A DNA stretch of 64,000 nucleotides, from positions 62,001-126,000 of the forward strand of contig NZ_QGGG01000006.1 in assembly GCF_003148475.1 (NCBI RefSeq). Reading direction: 5' to 3'. Both the position numbers and the translations under genes were made by a program. Shown piece by piece: positions 25,839 through 34,924 of this stretch. Each line of letters begins with the position of its first letter. The first letter of the stretch is position 1. The DNA is from Pseudaminobacter salicylatoxidans (GTDB lineage: Bacteria > Pseudomonadota > Alphaproteobacteria > Rhizobiales > Rhizobiaceae). The notes below the pieces were generated by a model, which saw only the letters and a program-made list of their open reading frames with translations, had not been told where the DNA came from and made no database searches.

Positions 25839-26546
25839 ATGCCCACGCTTCTCGTCGTTTCCGAAGTCGCCAAAAGCTTCACCATGCATCTGCGCGACGG
25901 TATCAGGCTGCCCGTGGTGGCCGATGTCTCGTTTTCGCTGACCGCCGGCGAATGCGCCGTGCTGGGCGGGCCGTCTGGCGCGGGCAAAAGCTCGATCCTG
26001 AAAATGCTCTACGGCAACTATGCCGTGGACGAGGGCCAGATCATCGTCAGCCATGGCGGCCAGCTGGTCGATCTCGCCTCGGCAAGCCCGCGCACCGTGC
26101 TTGCCATCCGCCGCGACACCATCGGCTATGTCAGCCAGTTCCTGCGCACCGTGCCGCGCGTCTCGGCGCTCGACGTGGTGGCAGAGCCGCTGGTGGCGCT
26201 GGGCGAGGGCAGGGAACTGGCGCGTGACAAGGCGCGCGAACTGCTCGCCCGCCTCAACCTGCCCGAACGGCTCTGGCTGCTGCCGCCGGCCACCTTCTCC
26301 GGCGGCGAGCAGCAGCGCGTCAACATCGCGCGCGGCTTCATCACCAGCCATCCGGTCCTGCTGCTCGACGAGCCGACCGCCTCGCTCGACGCGGTCAACC
26401 GCGAGGTGGTCGTCGGCATGATCGCGCAGAAGAAGCGCGAGGGTGTAGCGCTGCTTGGCATCTTCCACGATCAGGACGTGCGCGAGGCCGTGGCCGACAG
26501 CGTCATCGACGTGACGCAATTCGCACCGGAAAGGATCGCCGCCTGA
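25839..26546 (+). CDS. phnL: C-P lyase ABC-type ATPase PhnL
   Basis: This is the second ATPase of the C-P lyase system, 235 residues from the ATG at 25839. Walker [16 protein letters not shown] is near 42, signature [13 protein letters not shown] near 153 and Walker [13 protein letters not shown] near 173. GGGAG lies 10 bases upstream of the chosen start; longer in-frame extensions run into the repeat between phnK and phnL and are not credible. PhnL binds over PhnK on the core complex. The stop overlaps the acetyltransferase start by 1 base. Confidence 0.93.
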   Translation: MPTLLVVSEVAKSFTMHLRDGIRLPVVADVSFSLTAGECAVLGGPSGAGKSSILKMLYGNYAVDEGQIIVSHGGQLVDLASASPRTVLAIRRDTIGYVSQFLRTVPRVSALDVVAEPLVALGEGRELARDKARELLARLNLPERLWLLPPATFSGGEQQRVNIARGFITSHPVLLLDEPTASLDAVNREVVVGMIAQKKREGVALLGIFHDQDVREAVADSVIDVTQFAPERIAA

Positions 26547-27160
26547 TGACGAAACTGTCGCAACAGCCGCTGGTCCATCCGACCGCCGAGGTCAGCGGCT
26601 CGACGCTCGGCCGCTACACCGAGATCGCTGACCGCAGCCGCGTGCAGGAAAGCACGCTTGGCGACTATTCCTACGTCATGCAGGATTGCGGCGTCTGGTG
26701 CGCCGAGATCGGCAAGTTCTCCAACATCGCGGCGGCGGTGCGCATCAACGCCACCAACCACCCGACGTGGCGGCCGACGCTGCACCACTTCACCTACCGC
26801 GCCTCGGACTACTGGGAGGACGCCGGCCACGAGGAAGAGTTCTTCGCGTGGCGGCGGTCCAATGCCGTGCGCATCGGCCACGACACCTGGCTCGGCCATG
26901 GCGTGACGGTGCTGCCCGGCGTCACCATCGGCGATGGAGCCGTGGTCGGTTCGGGCGCGGTGGTGACGAAAGATGTCGCGCCCTACACCATCGTCGCCGG
27001 AGTGCCCGCCAGGCCGATCCGCGAGCGCTTCGACCGCCGCACCGCCGAGCGCTATCAGGCGCTGGCCTGGTGGGACTGGGACCACGCGCGCCTGCGCGCC
27101 GCGCTCGACGATTTCCGGGAGCTTTCGGCGGAAGAGTTTCTGGAAAAGCACGGCGGGTAG
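26546..27160 (+). CDS. Phosphonate-locus hexapeptide-repeat acetyltransferase
   Basis: This 204-residue protein has a left-handed beta-helix formed by hexapeptide repeats, seen as ...[21 protein letters not shown] and [14 protein letters not shown] around 112-150. This family (DapD/GlmU/chloramphenicol-acetyltransferase-related) is regularly found next to phnL in alphaproteobacteria. It may acetylate aminoalkylphosphonates or a pathway intermediate, like the unrelated PhnO; that role is inference. It is the last gene of the phnG operon, followed by a strong terminator. Confidence 0.88.
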   Translation: MTKLSQQPLVHPTAEVSGSTLGRYTEIADRSRVQESTLGDYSYVMQDCGVWCAEIGKFSNIAAAVRINATNHPTWRPTLHHFTYRASDYWEDAGHEEEFFAWRRSNAVRIGHDTWLGHGVTVLPGVTIGDGAVVGSGAVVTKDVAPYTIVAGVPARPIRERFDRRTAERYQALAWWDWDHARLRAALDDFRELSAEEFLEKHGG

Positions 27161-27178
27161 GCAATCCGCTAAGGCCTT

Positions 27179-27217
27179 AACCCGGATAGCCGAAGCGAGG
27201 CTATCCGGGTTTTATTT
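27179..27217 (+). terminator. Intrinsic terminator after the phnG operon
   Basis: CCCGGATAGCC (27181-27191) and GGCTATCCGGG (27199-27209) make an 11-bp stem, extended by AA/TT, with loop GAAGCGA. The run TTTTATTTT follows. It starts 19 bases after the acetyltransferase stop. The A-run on the other strand is short, so it mainly serves the plus strand. Confidence 0.88.
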
Positions 27218-27334
27218 TGCGTGCCTGCATCGGCATGCCCATTCTAAGCGGTGGTCTTCTTTTGGGGGCAGCGGTTTCAACTGGCTGGCGCCAACGAGCT
27301 CCGAAATTCATACTCCGAGCCGACGTCGCTCTCC

Positions 27335-27510
27335 AAGGCGAGCTTGCCCCCTCTCCGATTTGCTTCGCAAACCACCTTTCCTCCATTTCATGCGAGCGAG
27401 GAACCCACGTTCTGCGAGGCTGCGACCGTGGGAGCGCCGGTTCCTCGCCCCACTTGCGGAGAGAGGTGTCGGGCGTGGCGAGACGGAGGTCATGCGCATA
27501 GCCGAACATC
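27335..27510. repeat. Degenerate rhizobial palindromic repeat between convergent phn operons
   Basis: The stretch carries CCCCCTCTCCGATTTGCTTCGCAAACC, split here by its own inverted arms, then GAGGAACC (near 27389) paired with GGTTCCTC (near 27446), and CACTTGCGGAGAGAGGTG. The order of CTCTCC, a short palindrome, GAGGAA and GGAGAGAGG is that of intergenic repeats common in Mesorhizobium relatives. No credible gene occupies 27161-27537; small frames here encode the repeat only. Confidence 0.55.
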
Positions 27511-27537
27511 AAGACAGATGCGGCGCCGCGCGAAAAA

Positions 27538-28875
27538 CTACCGCCCCGCGCCGCCCTCCATCAGCCGGCGACGCAGTGCGTTCGAAATATTGTCGAAGAT
27601 GAAAACCACGATCAGGATCAGCAGCACCATATAGGCCACATTGGCCCAGTTCGAATTGGTGCGCATGGCCTCCCAGAGCTTCAGGCCGATGCCGCCCGCG
27701 CCGACCGCGCCGATGATGGTGGCCGAACGGGTGTTGGATTCCCAGAAATAGAGCGCCTGGCTGACGAATACCGGCATCACCTGTGGCGCCACGCCATAGC
27801 GTTGCACCACCACCGGCGCGGCGCCCACCGCGCGCACGCCCTCGCGCTGCTTGTCGTCGATGTTTTCCAGCGTTTCGGAATACACTTTTCCGAGAGTTCC
27901 GGTGTCGGTGAAGAAGATCGCGGAAATGCCGGCCAGCGGTCCCGGTCCGAAGGCGCGGGTGAAGAACAGCGCCCAGATCAGCATGTCCACCGAGCGCAGG
28001 AAGTCGAAGAAGCGCTTCGTCACCTGGTTGGCAAAAAAACTCGGCGTGATGTTGCGCGCCGCGATGAAGGCCAGCGGCAGCGCCACGAAGGAGGCGAACA
28101 GCGTGCCCACGAAAGCCATCACGATGGTCTGCAACAGCTTCGTCCAGACGTCGCCATGCTGCCATTGCGAGTTGTTCCAGATATTGTCGAAGGCAAGTGC
28201 CGCATTCGACATCTCCGGCTTGATGCGTTCGCCCGAGACGATCAGGCCGGCCACGTCCCCCAGCGGCTTGCCCCAGAAGGGCGAACGCGGATCGAAGAGG
28301 AAGTTCGGCCAGCCCAGGAAGCGGCGGCTGAGGGTCACGCGCTCGGGCAGGATGCGGACTTCGCCGGCAAAGCCGAAGTTCGCCTTCACCTCGTCCTCGC
28401 GCAGCGTCGCCCAGGCGGGCAGTTCGCCCTGCGGTCTGGCGCCGGTGGGTTCGAGCAGCACCGTCAGCGTCTCGCCGCGATGCTCGACCTCAACCTGTCC
28501 GGCATCGGCCACCACGCGCCCGGCGGAGCCGAAATCCACGGCGATTCGGTTGCCGTTCTGGCTCACCCAATCGGGATCGGGATTGTCGCCCAGCGGCGAA
28601 AAGCGCGGCCAGGTGATTTTCGCATCCGCGCCCGAGAACCGGATCGTGGGCCGCAGGTCATAGGAGTACCACTGCCGCGCATAGATTTCGGCGCGCTCCC
28701 ACTGGCCGCCGGAAATCACCGTGCCGATGGAAAAGAACCACCAGCAATAGGCGACATAGGCGAGCGTGCCGAGCGCGATCAGAAAAGGCAGCGCGCGCTT
28801 GAGCAGCGGACGGTGAAACACGTCGAAATGGCGGGATTCGATTTCGGCCAGTTGCGCGGCGGAAAGATGCGTCAT
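27538..28875 (-). CDS. phnE: Phosphonate ABC transporter permease PhnE2 (with large periplasmic insert)
   Basis: This inner-membrane permease has 445 residues. A first membrane segment (about 28-48) is followed by about 180 mostly polar residues, and then a standard permease domain from about 245 to 430. The permease coupling loop with EAA-like GVRAVGAAPVVVQRYGVAP lies near 350-370. The insert before the permease core is unusual compared with single-domain PhnE proteins of about 260-320 residues. The start lies 2 bases after the stop of the first phnE, so the two form a heterodimeric channel for PhnC and PhnD. Confidence 0.9.
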   Translation of the reverse strand: MTHLSAAQLAEIESRHFDVFHRPLLKRALPFLIALGTLAYVAYCWWFFSIGTVISGGQWERAEIYARQWYSYDLRPTIRFSGADAKITWPRFSPLGDNPDPDWVSQNGNRIAVDFGSAGRVVADAGQVEVEHRGETLTVLLEPTGARPQGELPAWATLREDEVKANFGFAGEVRILPERVTLSRRFLGWPNFLFDPRSPFWGKPLGDVAGLIVSGERIKPEMSNAALAFDNIWNNSQWQHGDVWTKLLQTIVMAFVGTLFASFVALPLAFIAARNITPSFFANQVTKRFFDFLRSVDMLIWALFFTRAFGPGPLAGISAIFFTDTGTLGKVYSETLENIDDKQREGVRAVGAAPVVVQRYGVAPQVMPVFVSQALYFWESNTRSATIIGAVGAGGIGLKLWEAMRTNSNWANVAYMVLLILIVVFIFDNISNALRRRLMEGGAGR

Positions 28876-28877
28876 GG

Positions 28878-29837
28878 TCAGCGTCCAAATTCGAAGGATT
28901 GCGCCCCCACCAGCTTGCGGCGCAGCCAGGCGGAGAACTGGTCGACGGCGATGATGGTGACGAACAGAAGAAGGATGATGGCGAGTGTCTTGGCCTCATG
29001 GCCGCGTCCGATCGAAAGGCGCAGTTCCTCGCCGATGCCGCCGCCGCCCACCGCGCCGATGATGGTGGAGGCACGCACATTGATTTCGAAGCGCAGCAGC
29101 GCATAGGACATGAAGTTGGGCATCACCTGCGGCACGATGGCAAAGCCCACGCGCTCGAACCAGTTGGCGCCCACCGCGCGCAGCCCTTCCTCGGCCTTCA
29201 TGTCGGCGTTCTCGACCACCTCGTAGAACAGCTTCCCCAGCGCGCCGATGGTGTGGATGCCGACGGCGAAGATCGCCGGGATCGCGCCCAGCGACAGCAC
29301 GGCGGCGAAGAAGCCGGCGATAACGATCTCGGGGAAGGCGCGCAGGATTTCCATGTAGCGCCGCACCACGAAGCGCAGCGCGCGGCTGGCAACGAGGTTC
29401 TTGGCGGCGAGGAAGCAGAGCAGGAAGCCGAAGACGAAGCCGATCAGCGTCGAGAGCGCCGCGATATTGAGCGTCTCCAGCATCTTGTAGAAATATTCGG
29501 GAACGTAGAGGCCCGAGCCGAACAGATGGACGCGGCCTTCGGGGTAGTCGTATTTCAGGCTGCCGTCAAAATAAGGCGAGGGCAGGTCGAACAGCGCCCG
29601 CCACACTTCGAGGCCGTCGCGGGGCAGCATGTCGCCGACGAAGTCGAAGAAATGCGGCAGCCGGTCGAAGAACTTGCCGGCGTTGGAATCATTGGCGAAC
29701 CAGAGCGAAGCGCCAAGTGCGGCCGCCAGCGCGCCGACGATGAGGATGGTGTAGAGACGGCGCCGCGCCGCCAGTTCGTGCCAATGCCGCTCGATGGCCA
29801 TGCCTTCGGCGGACAGGGTGTGGGCAGTCTGGCTCAT
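28878..29837 (-). CDS. phnE: Phosphonate ABC transporter permease PhnE1
   Basis: This 319-residue permease has an N-terminal membrane segment near 32-50, an extended periplasmic loop, and the five-helix permease core from about 115. The coupling-helix region is GLRAVGANWFERVGFAIVPQ near 220-240. It is the third gene of phnCDE1E2 on the minus strand. A 77-base gap separates it from phnD. Confidence 0.92.
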   Translation of the reverse strand: MSQTAHTLSAEGMAIERHWHELAARRRLYTILIVGALAAALGASLWFANDSNAGKFFDRLPHFFDFVGDMLPRDGLEVWRALFDLPSPYFDGSLKYDYPEGRVHLFGSGLYVPEYFYKMLETLNIAALSTLIGFVFGFLLCFLAAKNLVASRALRFVVRRYMEILRAFPEIVIAGFFAAVLSLGAIPAIFAVGIHTIGALGKLFYEVVENADMKAEEGLRAVGANWFERVGFAIVPQVMPNFMSYALLRFEINVRASTIIGAVGGGGIGEELRLSIGRGHEAKTLAIILLLFVTIIAVDQFSAWLRRKLVGAQSFEFGR

Positions 29838-29914
29838 GCCGTCTCCACTTTGAAAACTCAGTTATGGAAATGGCCGGGCGCTGCTCGCGCCCGGCCATCG
29901 TCCTGGGAGGACAA

Positions 29915-30832
29915 TCAGCCGCCGATCTGCGCCTTACGGGCGTCGATGATCGGCTGGTAGAATTCCGGCGTCACTTCGGTGTAGCCGGTGAAGTCACCGC
30001 CCTGGATGGCGGAGAAGCAGGCCGGATCGCTCTTGGGCAGATCCACCATGAACTGCTTGAACCTGGCCTTGAGGTCGGCGTCGAGCGCGGTGCGGATGAC
30101 GGTCGGACCGTTCGGGATCAGCGGCGACTTCCACAGTTCGACGAAATCCTTCATGTCGATGAGGCCCTTGTCGACCATCTTGCGCAGGTTGCCCGACGTA
30201 TAGCCCTCGTCGAAATCGCCCACGCCCGAGCCCCAGGTGGTGCCGGCGTCGAACTTGCCGTCCTTGACGGCCAGCACGAGATTTTCGTGGCCACCGCCAA
30301 AGCCGGTCTCGCCGAAATAGTCCTTCACGGCAACATTGCCGATATCCTTCGGCAGCGAGGTGGCCGGGATCAGGTAGCCCGAGGTGGAGTCCGGATCGGC
30401 GAAGCCGAGCTTCTTGCCCTTCATGTCGGCCAGCGTCTTGAACCCCGAGTCCTTGCGGGCGATCATGATCGAGTAATAGCCCTTGGAACCGTCGGTCTGC
30501 ACCGTGGTCAGGATCGGCTCGACCGCGTCGGGATTGGCCAGATAGATCTTGGCATAGCCCGAAGCGCCAAGCTCGGCATAGTCCAGCGTGCCGCCCAGCA
30601 GGCCCTGGATGACGCCGTCATAGTCGGTGGCCGGAAACAGCTTTACCTCCTTCACGCCGATTGCCGCCGGCAGCTTGTCGGCGACGCACTGGTAGTTGCG
30701 CAGGCTGTCGGCCTCGTTCTCGCCGCCGAGGATGCCGACGCGGAAGATTTCCGGGCTTTCGGCACGCGCGGCGGTGGCGCCGGCGAGGGTGGCAATGGCG
30801 ACAGCGCCCAGAAGGGCTTTCTTGAGCGACAT
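29915..30832 (-). CDS. phnD: Phosphonate ABC transporter substrate-binding protein PhnD
   Basis: This periplasmic binding protein has 305 residues. The signal peptide (about 1-23) ends at ATAARA, followed by ESPEIFRVGILGGENEADSL. Family blocks are YAELGASGYAKIY near 112, the SGYLIPATSL ligand-loop region near 155, and WKSPLIPNGPTVIR near 235. The start at 30832 has AGGAGAAT 5-12 bases upstream. It delivers phosphonates or phosphate esters to PhnE1E2. Confidence 0.93.
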   Translation of the reverse strand: MSLKKALLGAVAIATLAGATAARAESPEIFRVGILGGENEADSLRNYQCVADKLPAAIGVKEVKLFPATDYDGVIQGLLGGTLDYAELGASGYAKIYLANPDAVEPILTTVQTDGSKGYYSIMIARKDSGFKTLADMKGKKLGFADPDSTSGYLIPATSLPKDIGNVAVKDYFGETGFGGGHENLVLAVKDGKFDAGTTWGSGVGDFDEGYTSGNLRKMVDKGLIDMKDFVELWKSPLIPNGPTVIRTALDADLKARFKQFMVDLPKSDPACFSAIQGGDFTGYTEVTPEFYQPIIDARKAQIGG

Positions 30833-30906
30833 GGATATTCTCCTGTTGGGTCCGGATGTCTGCGGTTTCGATGCGCCCTTCACGCGGGCGAGACGATCAC
30901 GGTCGT

Positions 30907-31749
30907 TCAGTGCCCGGCATAGGCGGGCACCAGGCTTCCGGCGGATTGAACCACGCGCGGCCGCTCCGGGCGGATCGAGGTGGAGGTGATGGCTTCCGAG
31001 ATTTCCTCGCCATTGGCGTCGGCGCCGTAGACGAGGCGCACGGCCTCGCGCGTCAGTTCTTCGGGCGCGCCGTCGAACACCACCTTGCCGCCGGCCATGC
31101 CGATGATGCGGTTGCAATAGCTGCGGGCGGTGTCGAGCGTGTGCAGGTTGGTGATGACGGTGATGCCTTCGCGCAGGTTGATGTCGCGCAGAGAATCCAT
31201 CACCACCTTGGCGTTGAGCGGGTCGAGCGAGGCGATCGGCTCGTCGGCGAGGATCAGCCGCGGCCGCTGCATCAGCGCGCGGGCGATCGCCACGCGCTGC
31301 TGCTGGCCGCCAGAAAGCGTGCCGGCGCGCTGCAGCGCGGTCTGGGCGATGTCCAGCCGCTCAAGGGCGGCAAGCGCCATGGCGCGCTCCTCGCGCGAGA
31401 AGATGCCGAGCATGTTGAGCGCGGTGGAGCGGTGGTTCAGCCGTCCCAGCAGGACGTTGGTCAGCACGTCGAGGCGCGGCACGAGGTTGAACTGCTGGAA
31501 CACCATGGCGCAGTCGCGCTGCCAGCGGCGCAGCCTGGCGCCGCGCAGGTCCGACACCTCCTTGCCGTCAAAGAAAATCGCCCCGTCGGAAGGATCGATG
31601 AGGCGATTGATCATGCGCAGAAGGGTCGATTTGCCGGCGCCGGAACGACCGATGATGCCGACCATCTGGCCCGGTTCGATTTCGAGCGCGACGCTGTCTA
31701 CGGCGGTCTTCTTGCCGAAGCGGCGCGAGACATTGTGGATTTCGAGCAT
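30907..31749 (-). CDS. phnC: Phosphonate ABC transporter ATPase PhnC
   Basis: This 280-residue import ATPase is the first gene of phnCDE1E2. Walker [11 protein letters not shown] is at 34-43, the Q-loop [18 protein letters not shown] near 83-100, signature [13 protein letters not shown] at 145-157 and Walker [13 protein letters not shown] at 165-176. The C-terminal tail beyond about 240 is specific to PhnC proteins. A PHO box lies about 70-90 bases upstream, so induction by PhoB under phosphate limitation is expected. Confidence 0.94.
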   Translation of the reverse strand: MLEIHNVSRRFGKKTAVDSVALEIEPGQMVGIIGRSGAGKSTLLRMINRLIDPSDGAIFFDGKEVSDLRGARLRRWQRDCAMVFQQFNLVPRLDVLTNVLLGRLNHRSTALNMLGIFSREERAMALAALERLDIAQTALQRAGTLSGGQQQRVAIARALMQRPRLILADEPIASLDPLNAKVVMDSLRDINLREGITVITNLHTLDTARSYCNRIIGMAGGKVVFDGAPEELTREAVRLVYGADANGEEISEAITSTSIRPERPRVVQSAGSLVPAYAGH

Positions 31750-31818
31750 GGCGGCTTCCCTGTTTGGCTGACCCAGCCTCTTGGGAAGACTCCGCTACCG
31801 GACCAACATGAAACCGCG

Positions 31819-31836
31819 GTGTCAGTTGGATGTCAG
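31819..31836 (-). promoter_or_regulatory. PHO box (PhoB-binding site) upstream of phnC
   Basis: On the minus strand the sequence reads CTGACAT-CCAA-CTGACAC, two direct 7-base repeats 11 bases apart, close to the rhizobial PHO box CTGTCAT-N4-CTGTCAT. It sits 70-87 bases before the phnC ATG, the right range for a PhoB activation site replacing a -35 element. Confidence 0.8.
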
Positions 31837-31906
31837 TTTTGTTACGTTGCACAGGCCCGAGCCGCCACGGCCATGATGCGGCGGCCCGGCTGGACGATGC
31901 CCGGAA

Positions 31907-32965
31907 CTACTGCTCGAGCGCGCCGGAACGGGCGTCGGCGCTGCGCGCCACACCGGCCAGCTTGACCAGATCGTCGCCCGCGCGGGTGGCGCGCGTGGCG
32001 CGGCGCGTCAGGATGAAGCCGTCCTGCGGGGCGAGCACTTCCACGCGCCCGCCTTCCTCGCCGGGGGCGGCCACGATGGTTGCCAGCCGCTGGCCGGCTT
32101 TCACCCGGTCGCCGGGCTTCACGTCATAGAGGATCGCGCCCGCCGCGGGCGCGGGCATCATGTCGATATGGTCGATCGGCACGACCTCGCCCTTGAATTC
32201 CGTAGGCGTTTCCACCGCCTTGTCCTCGATCACGCCGCGCGCCACCAGCAGCCGGTAGATGCCTTCGGCATCGGCTTCGGCAAAGTGCTGCTCCACGTCG
32301 AGTATGCCGCGATATTCCACGGTGGTGACCACGCGGCGGGCAAGCTGCGCTTCTGCCGCCGGCAGCTTCAGATAGGGGCACAGCGCCGCCTCATCGAAGG
32401 ATGCGCCGGATTCGCCGCTCCACAGCACCACCGCCTCGACCCCCATCGAGGCCGCGCAGTCGGCCATCGCCGGCCACAGGTCGCTCTGTATGTAGAGGTA
32501 AGGGAGTCCCTCGTCGTCGCAGTGCAGGTCGAGCACGATCTCGTGGCCGAGCGAGAGCTTCAGCAGCCGCGCCTTCAGCCGGTCGTCGGCATTGAGCGGC
32601 TTGTCGTCGCCCGGCAGCAGGCCGGCATCGGGCCGGTTGATCAGCGGGAAGTCGCGGTTGAAATTGGTGCGCGAGCCGAGATGGTAGCGCCCCTGCGCCG
32701 CGCCGAAGAACTGCTGCGCCCGGCCCACCGGATTGGCGCGCGGCACGATGGTGAGGCTGCCGCGCACGCGGCCTTCGGTCTCTGCCTTGCGCAGCTTCGG
32801 CATCAGCGCGTCGATGGCCACCACGCCCGGCAGTTCGTCGCTGTGAAGCGCTGCCTGGATATAGGCCTTCGGCGCGTCGGGCGCGGAGCCGGCGATGCGC
32901 AAAACGGGAAACTCATAGGTCACGCCATCGCCATTGCCGCGAATGATCTCGGTGGTCTTTTCCAT
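31907..32965 (-). CDS. Succinylglutamate desuccinylase/aspartoacylase-family metallohydrolase
   Basis: This 352-residue zinc-dependent deacylase is of the M14-like AstE/AspA type. The zinc ligands appear as H41-x-x-E44 in AALHSDELPG and H148 in LDLHCDDEG, with the likely catalytic glutamate E217 in TVEYRG. The arginine/asparagine substrate block NRDFP is near 103. The family removes acyl groups from N-acyl amino acids, including N-acetyl-diaminobutyrate in ectoine breakdown, but the substrate here is unknown. A ribosome site, AGGGGA, precedes the ATG. It is divergent from the amidase gene, and the two hydrolases may act on related amide substrates. Confidence 0.82.
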   Translation of the reverse strand: MEKTTEIIRGNGDGVTYEFPVLRIAGSAPDAPKAYIQAALHSDELPGVVAIDALMPKLRKAETEGRVRGSLTIVPRANPVGRAQQFFGAAQGRYHLGSRTNFNRDFPLINRPDAGLLPGDDKPLNADDRLKARLLKLSLGHEIVLDLHCDDEGLPYLYIQSDLWPAMADCAASMGVEAVVLWSGESGASFDEAALCPYLKLPAAEAQLARRVVTTVEYRGILDVEQHFAEADAEGIYRLLVARGVIEDKAVETPTEFKGEVVPIDHIDMMPAPAAGAILYDVKPGDRVKAGQRLATIVAAPGEEGGRVEVLAPQDGFILTRRATRATRAGDDLVKLAGVARSADARSGALEQ

Positions 32966-33106
32966 TATGCATCCCCTGGCGTTTGACCGTTTCCCGGAAA
33001 GGTGGAAACGGCTGGCAAAAATCGTGGCCGAATGAAAGTATGGCGCCGAACCGGCGCGGGGCTCTTTTTAGCCGTCCGCGCCGCATGGAAGCAAGTTGGG
33101 GGAAGC

Positions 33107-34414
33107 ATGCAGTCCAGCCGCGATCGTCTTGAAGCCATCCTTGCGCGTCTCGAGGCGCGCGCAGCCGGAGAAAAGGTCTTCACCAGAATATATGCGGCGG
33201 CCGCGCGCGCGGCCGCCGACGCGGCCGACGCACGGCGCGCGGCCGGCGTTTCGCTCGGCGCGCTCGACGGGCGCATCGTCTCCATCAAGGACCTGTTCGA
33301 TGTGGAGGGCGAGCCGACCGTCGCCGGCTCCCCGATCCGCCGCGATGCAGAACCTGCCATGCAAGATGCCGTGGTCGTGCGCCGGCTGCGGCAGGCAGGC
33401 GCGGTCATCGTCGGCAAGACGGCGATGACCGAATTCGCCTTCACCGCTGTCGGCAGCAATCCCGGTTTCGGCACGCCGGGCAATGCCGTCGATCCGGCCC
33501 GCGTGCCCGGCGGCTCGTCCTCGGGGGCGGGCGTATCCGCCGCCGAGGGGACCAGCGAAATCGCCATCGGTTCAGACACGGGCGGTTCCGTTCGCATTCC
33601 AGCCGCGCTCAACGGCGTGGTCGGCTTCAAGCCCACGGCCGGCCGTATTCCGCTCGGCGGGGTGTTTCCGCTGTCCTTCACGCTGGATTCTGTCGGTCCG
33701 CTGGCGAAAACGGTGGCCGATTGCGTGCTTGCCGATGCCGTCATGGCCGGCGGGACATATGCAGCGCCGCGTCCGATGCCGCTGACCGGGTTGCGCATCG
33801 GCATTCCGCACGGCCGCTTGCTGCGGGACATGGAGCCGGAAATCGAAGCCGGTTTCGAGCGTAGCCTCCGGCTGCTTGAGGCCGCCGGCGCGCGCATCGT
33901 CGATCATCGCATCGACGATCTGATCGAGAAGATGCTCGACGCGGCCAGCAACGGCTCCATCGCCAGCATCGAGGCGGCAGCGCTGCATTCCGACTGGTTG
34001 GGCGATGAGACCCTTGCCGCACAGGTCGATCCGCGCGTTGCCCGCACGCTCGCCCGCCGTGCCGGCGTGCCTGCATCCGCCTATATCAAGCTGATCCAGC
34101 GCCGCAACGAACTCGCCCGCGCCATGGACGAGCGGCTGGCCCCCTTCGACGTGCTGGCCCTGCCCACCACGCCGGTTGTCGCACCGCTGATCGAGGTTGC
34201 GGAAGAAAGCATCAACTCCCTCAACCGCACCGACGACATCTTGCTGCGCAACCCGCAGGTGGCCAACCAGTTCGACCTCACCGCGATTTCCCTGCCCATG
34301 CCGGAAATGGAGCTGCCGGGCGGGCTGATGCTGTTTGCCCGCAACGGGCACGACGATCGTCTGTTTTCGATTGCCGCAGCGGTGGAAGCGGAGCTGGCCA
34401 GGGCGGAGCGTTGA
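33107..34414 (+). CDS. Amidase (amidase-signature family)
   Basis: This 435-residue amidase has the full Ser-cisSer-Lys catalytic set: Lys in SIKDLFD near 61, the glycine/serine loop GGSSSGAG near 135-142 and the nucleophile in SDTGGSVRIPAA near 156-167. I start it at ATG 33107, which has GGGGGA 5-10 bases upstream; an upstream in-frame extension is arginine-rich and has no ribosome site. Family members cleave simple amides, carbamates or the Gln of mischarged tRNA. Without gatB/gatC neighbours it is more likely a catabolic amidase. It is divergent from the deacylase. Confidence 0.88.
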   Translation: MQSSRDRLEAILARLEARAAGEKVFTRIYAAAARAAADAADARRAAGVSLGALDGRIVSIKDLFDVEGEPTVAGSPIRRDAEPAMQDAVVVRRLRQAGAVIVGKTAMTEFAFTAVGSNPGFGTPGNAVDPARVPGGSSSGAGVSAAEGTSEIAIGSDTGGSVRIPAALNGVVGFKPTAGRIPLGGVFPLSFTLDSVGPLAKTVADCVLADAVMAGGTYAAPRPMPLTGLRIGIPHGRLLRDMEPEIEAGFERSLRLLEAAGARIVDHRIDDLIEKMLDAASNGSIASIEAAALHSDWLGDETLAAQVDPRVARTLARRAGVPASAYIKLIQRRNELARAMDERLAPFDVLALPTTPVVAPLIEVAEESINSLNRTDDILLRNPQVANQFDLTAISLPMPEMELPGGLMLFARNGHDDRLFSIAAAVEAELARAER

Positions 34415-34527
34415 ACGCAACGGATGCGCGCCAGTGGATGAAAAGCGCATCGGATTCCAGATAAATATTTGATTTTATTCATTTCGGGAAAATAGTTCAT
34501 CCCCGTCTTTTTCGCTTCCCGCATAAT

Positions 34528-34815
34528 GTGTGCATCGGCCTCACCGGGAACACGGGTCATGAACCGGATGAACGTGGAGGGCGACGATGTCCGGACTGGT
34601 GGCGTGACGGTAGCGCTGCTGGGCGATGAGCCCTCAGGTCCGGGCCCCAGGGAGCGGCTGGCCACGCGAATGTGGAGGCGTACGAACCGGGCAAGAGCAT
34701 CGAACGGGCGGTCTGGGAGCCGCAATTATATAACTTCAGATGAGCGCGTTCTCCGACCGCCCGTCTTCCCACGACCTCGACAATGGCCAGACGGTGAAAA
34801 CCGGGCGTGGCGACG
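34528..34815 (+). mobile_element. Probable 5' remnant of a bacterial group II intron (domain I), truncated
   Basis: The 510-base gap 34415-34924 has no credible gene. From 34528 the sequence starts GTGTG, the 5' consensus of bacterial group II introns, and goes on as a GC-rich, highly self-complementary block. The block includes GTGGC/GCCAC enclosing paired arms around 34603-34670. CGGGCGGTC (34705-34713) pairs with GACCGCCCG (34755-34763), with an inner GGAG/CTCC stem around an AT-rich loop. The wording of segments such as CGAACCGGGCAAGAGCATCG resembles intron domain I sequences I know from rhizobial genomes. No reverse transcriptase or domain V follows, so only a 5' fragment would remain. 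This is recognition from memory, not a model search. Confidence 0.5.
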
Positions 34816-34924
34816 GACAGTCGTGGCCCGCCACCAATCGCTGATTGTTGAAACATGAACCGATCCGCGCGAAGGTGACGGCGGTTTGATATAGGCTGCG
34901 GCGGATTCGGCTGGAGGAGAGGAT

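Noticed and set aside
27201-27634. Several frames of 60-130 residues in the gap between the phn operons.
   Set aside because: They read through terminator and palindromic repeat sequence and carry no protein signature.
34526-34858. A 110-residue frame in the gap before the isomerase gene.
   Set aside because: It is arginine-rich, has no ribosome site and lies over a strongly self-complementary segment better explained as an intron remnant.
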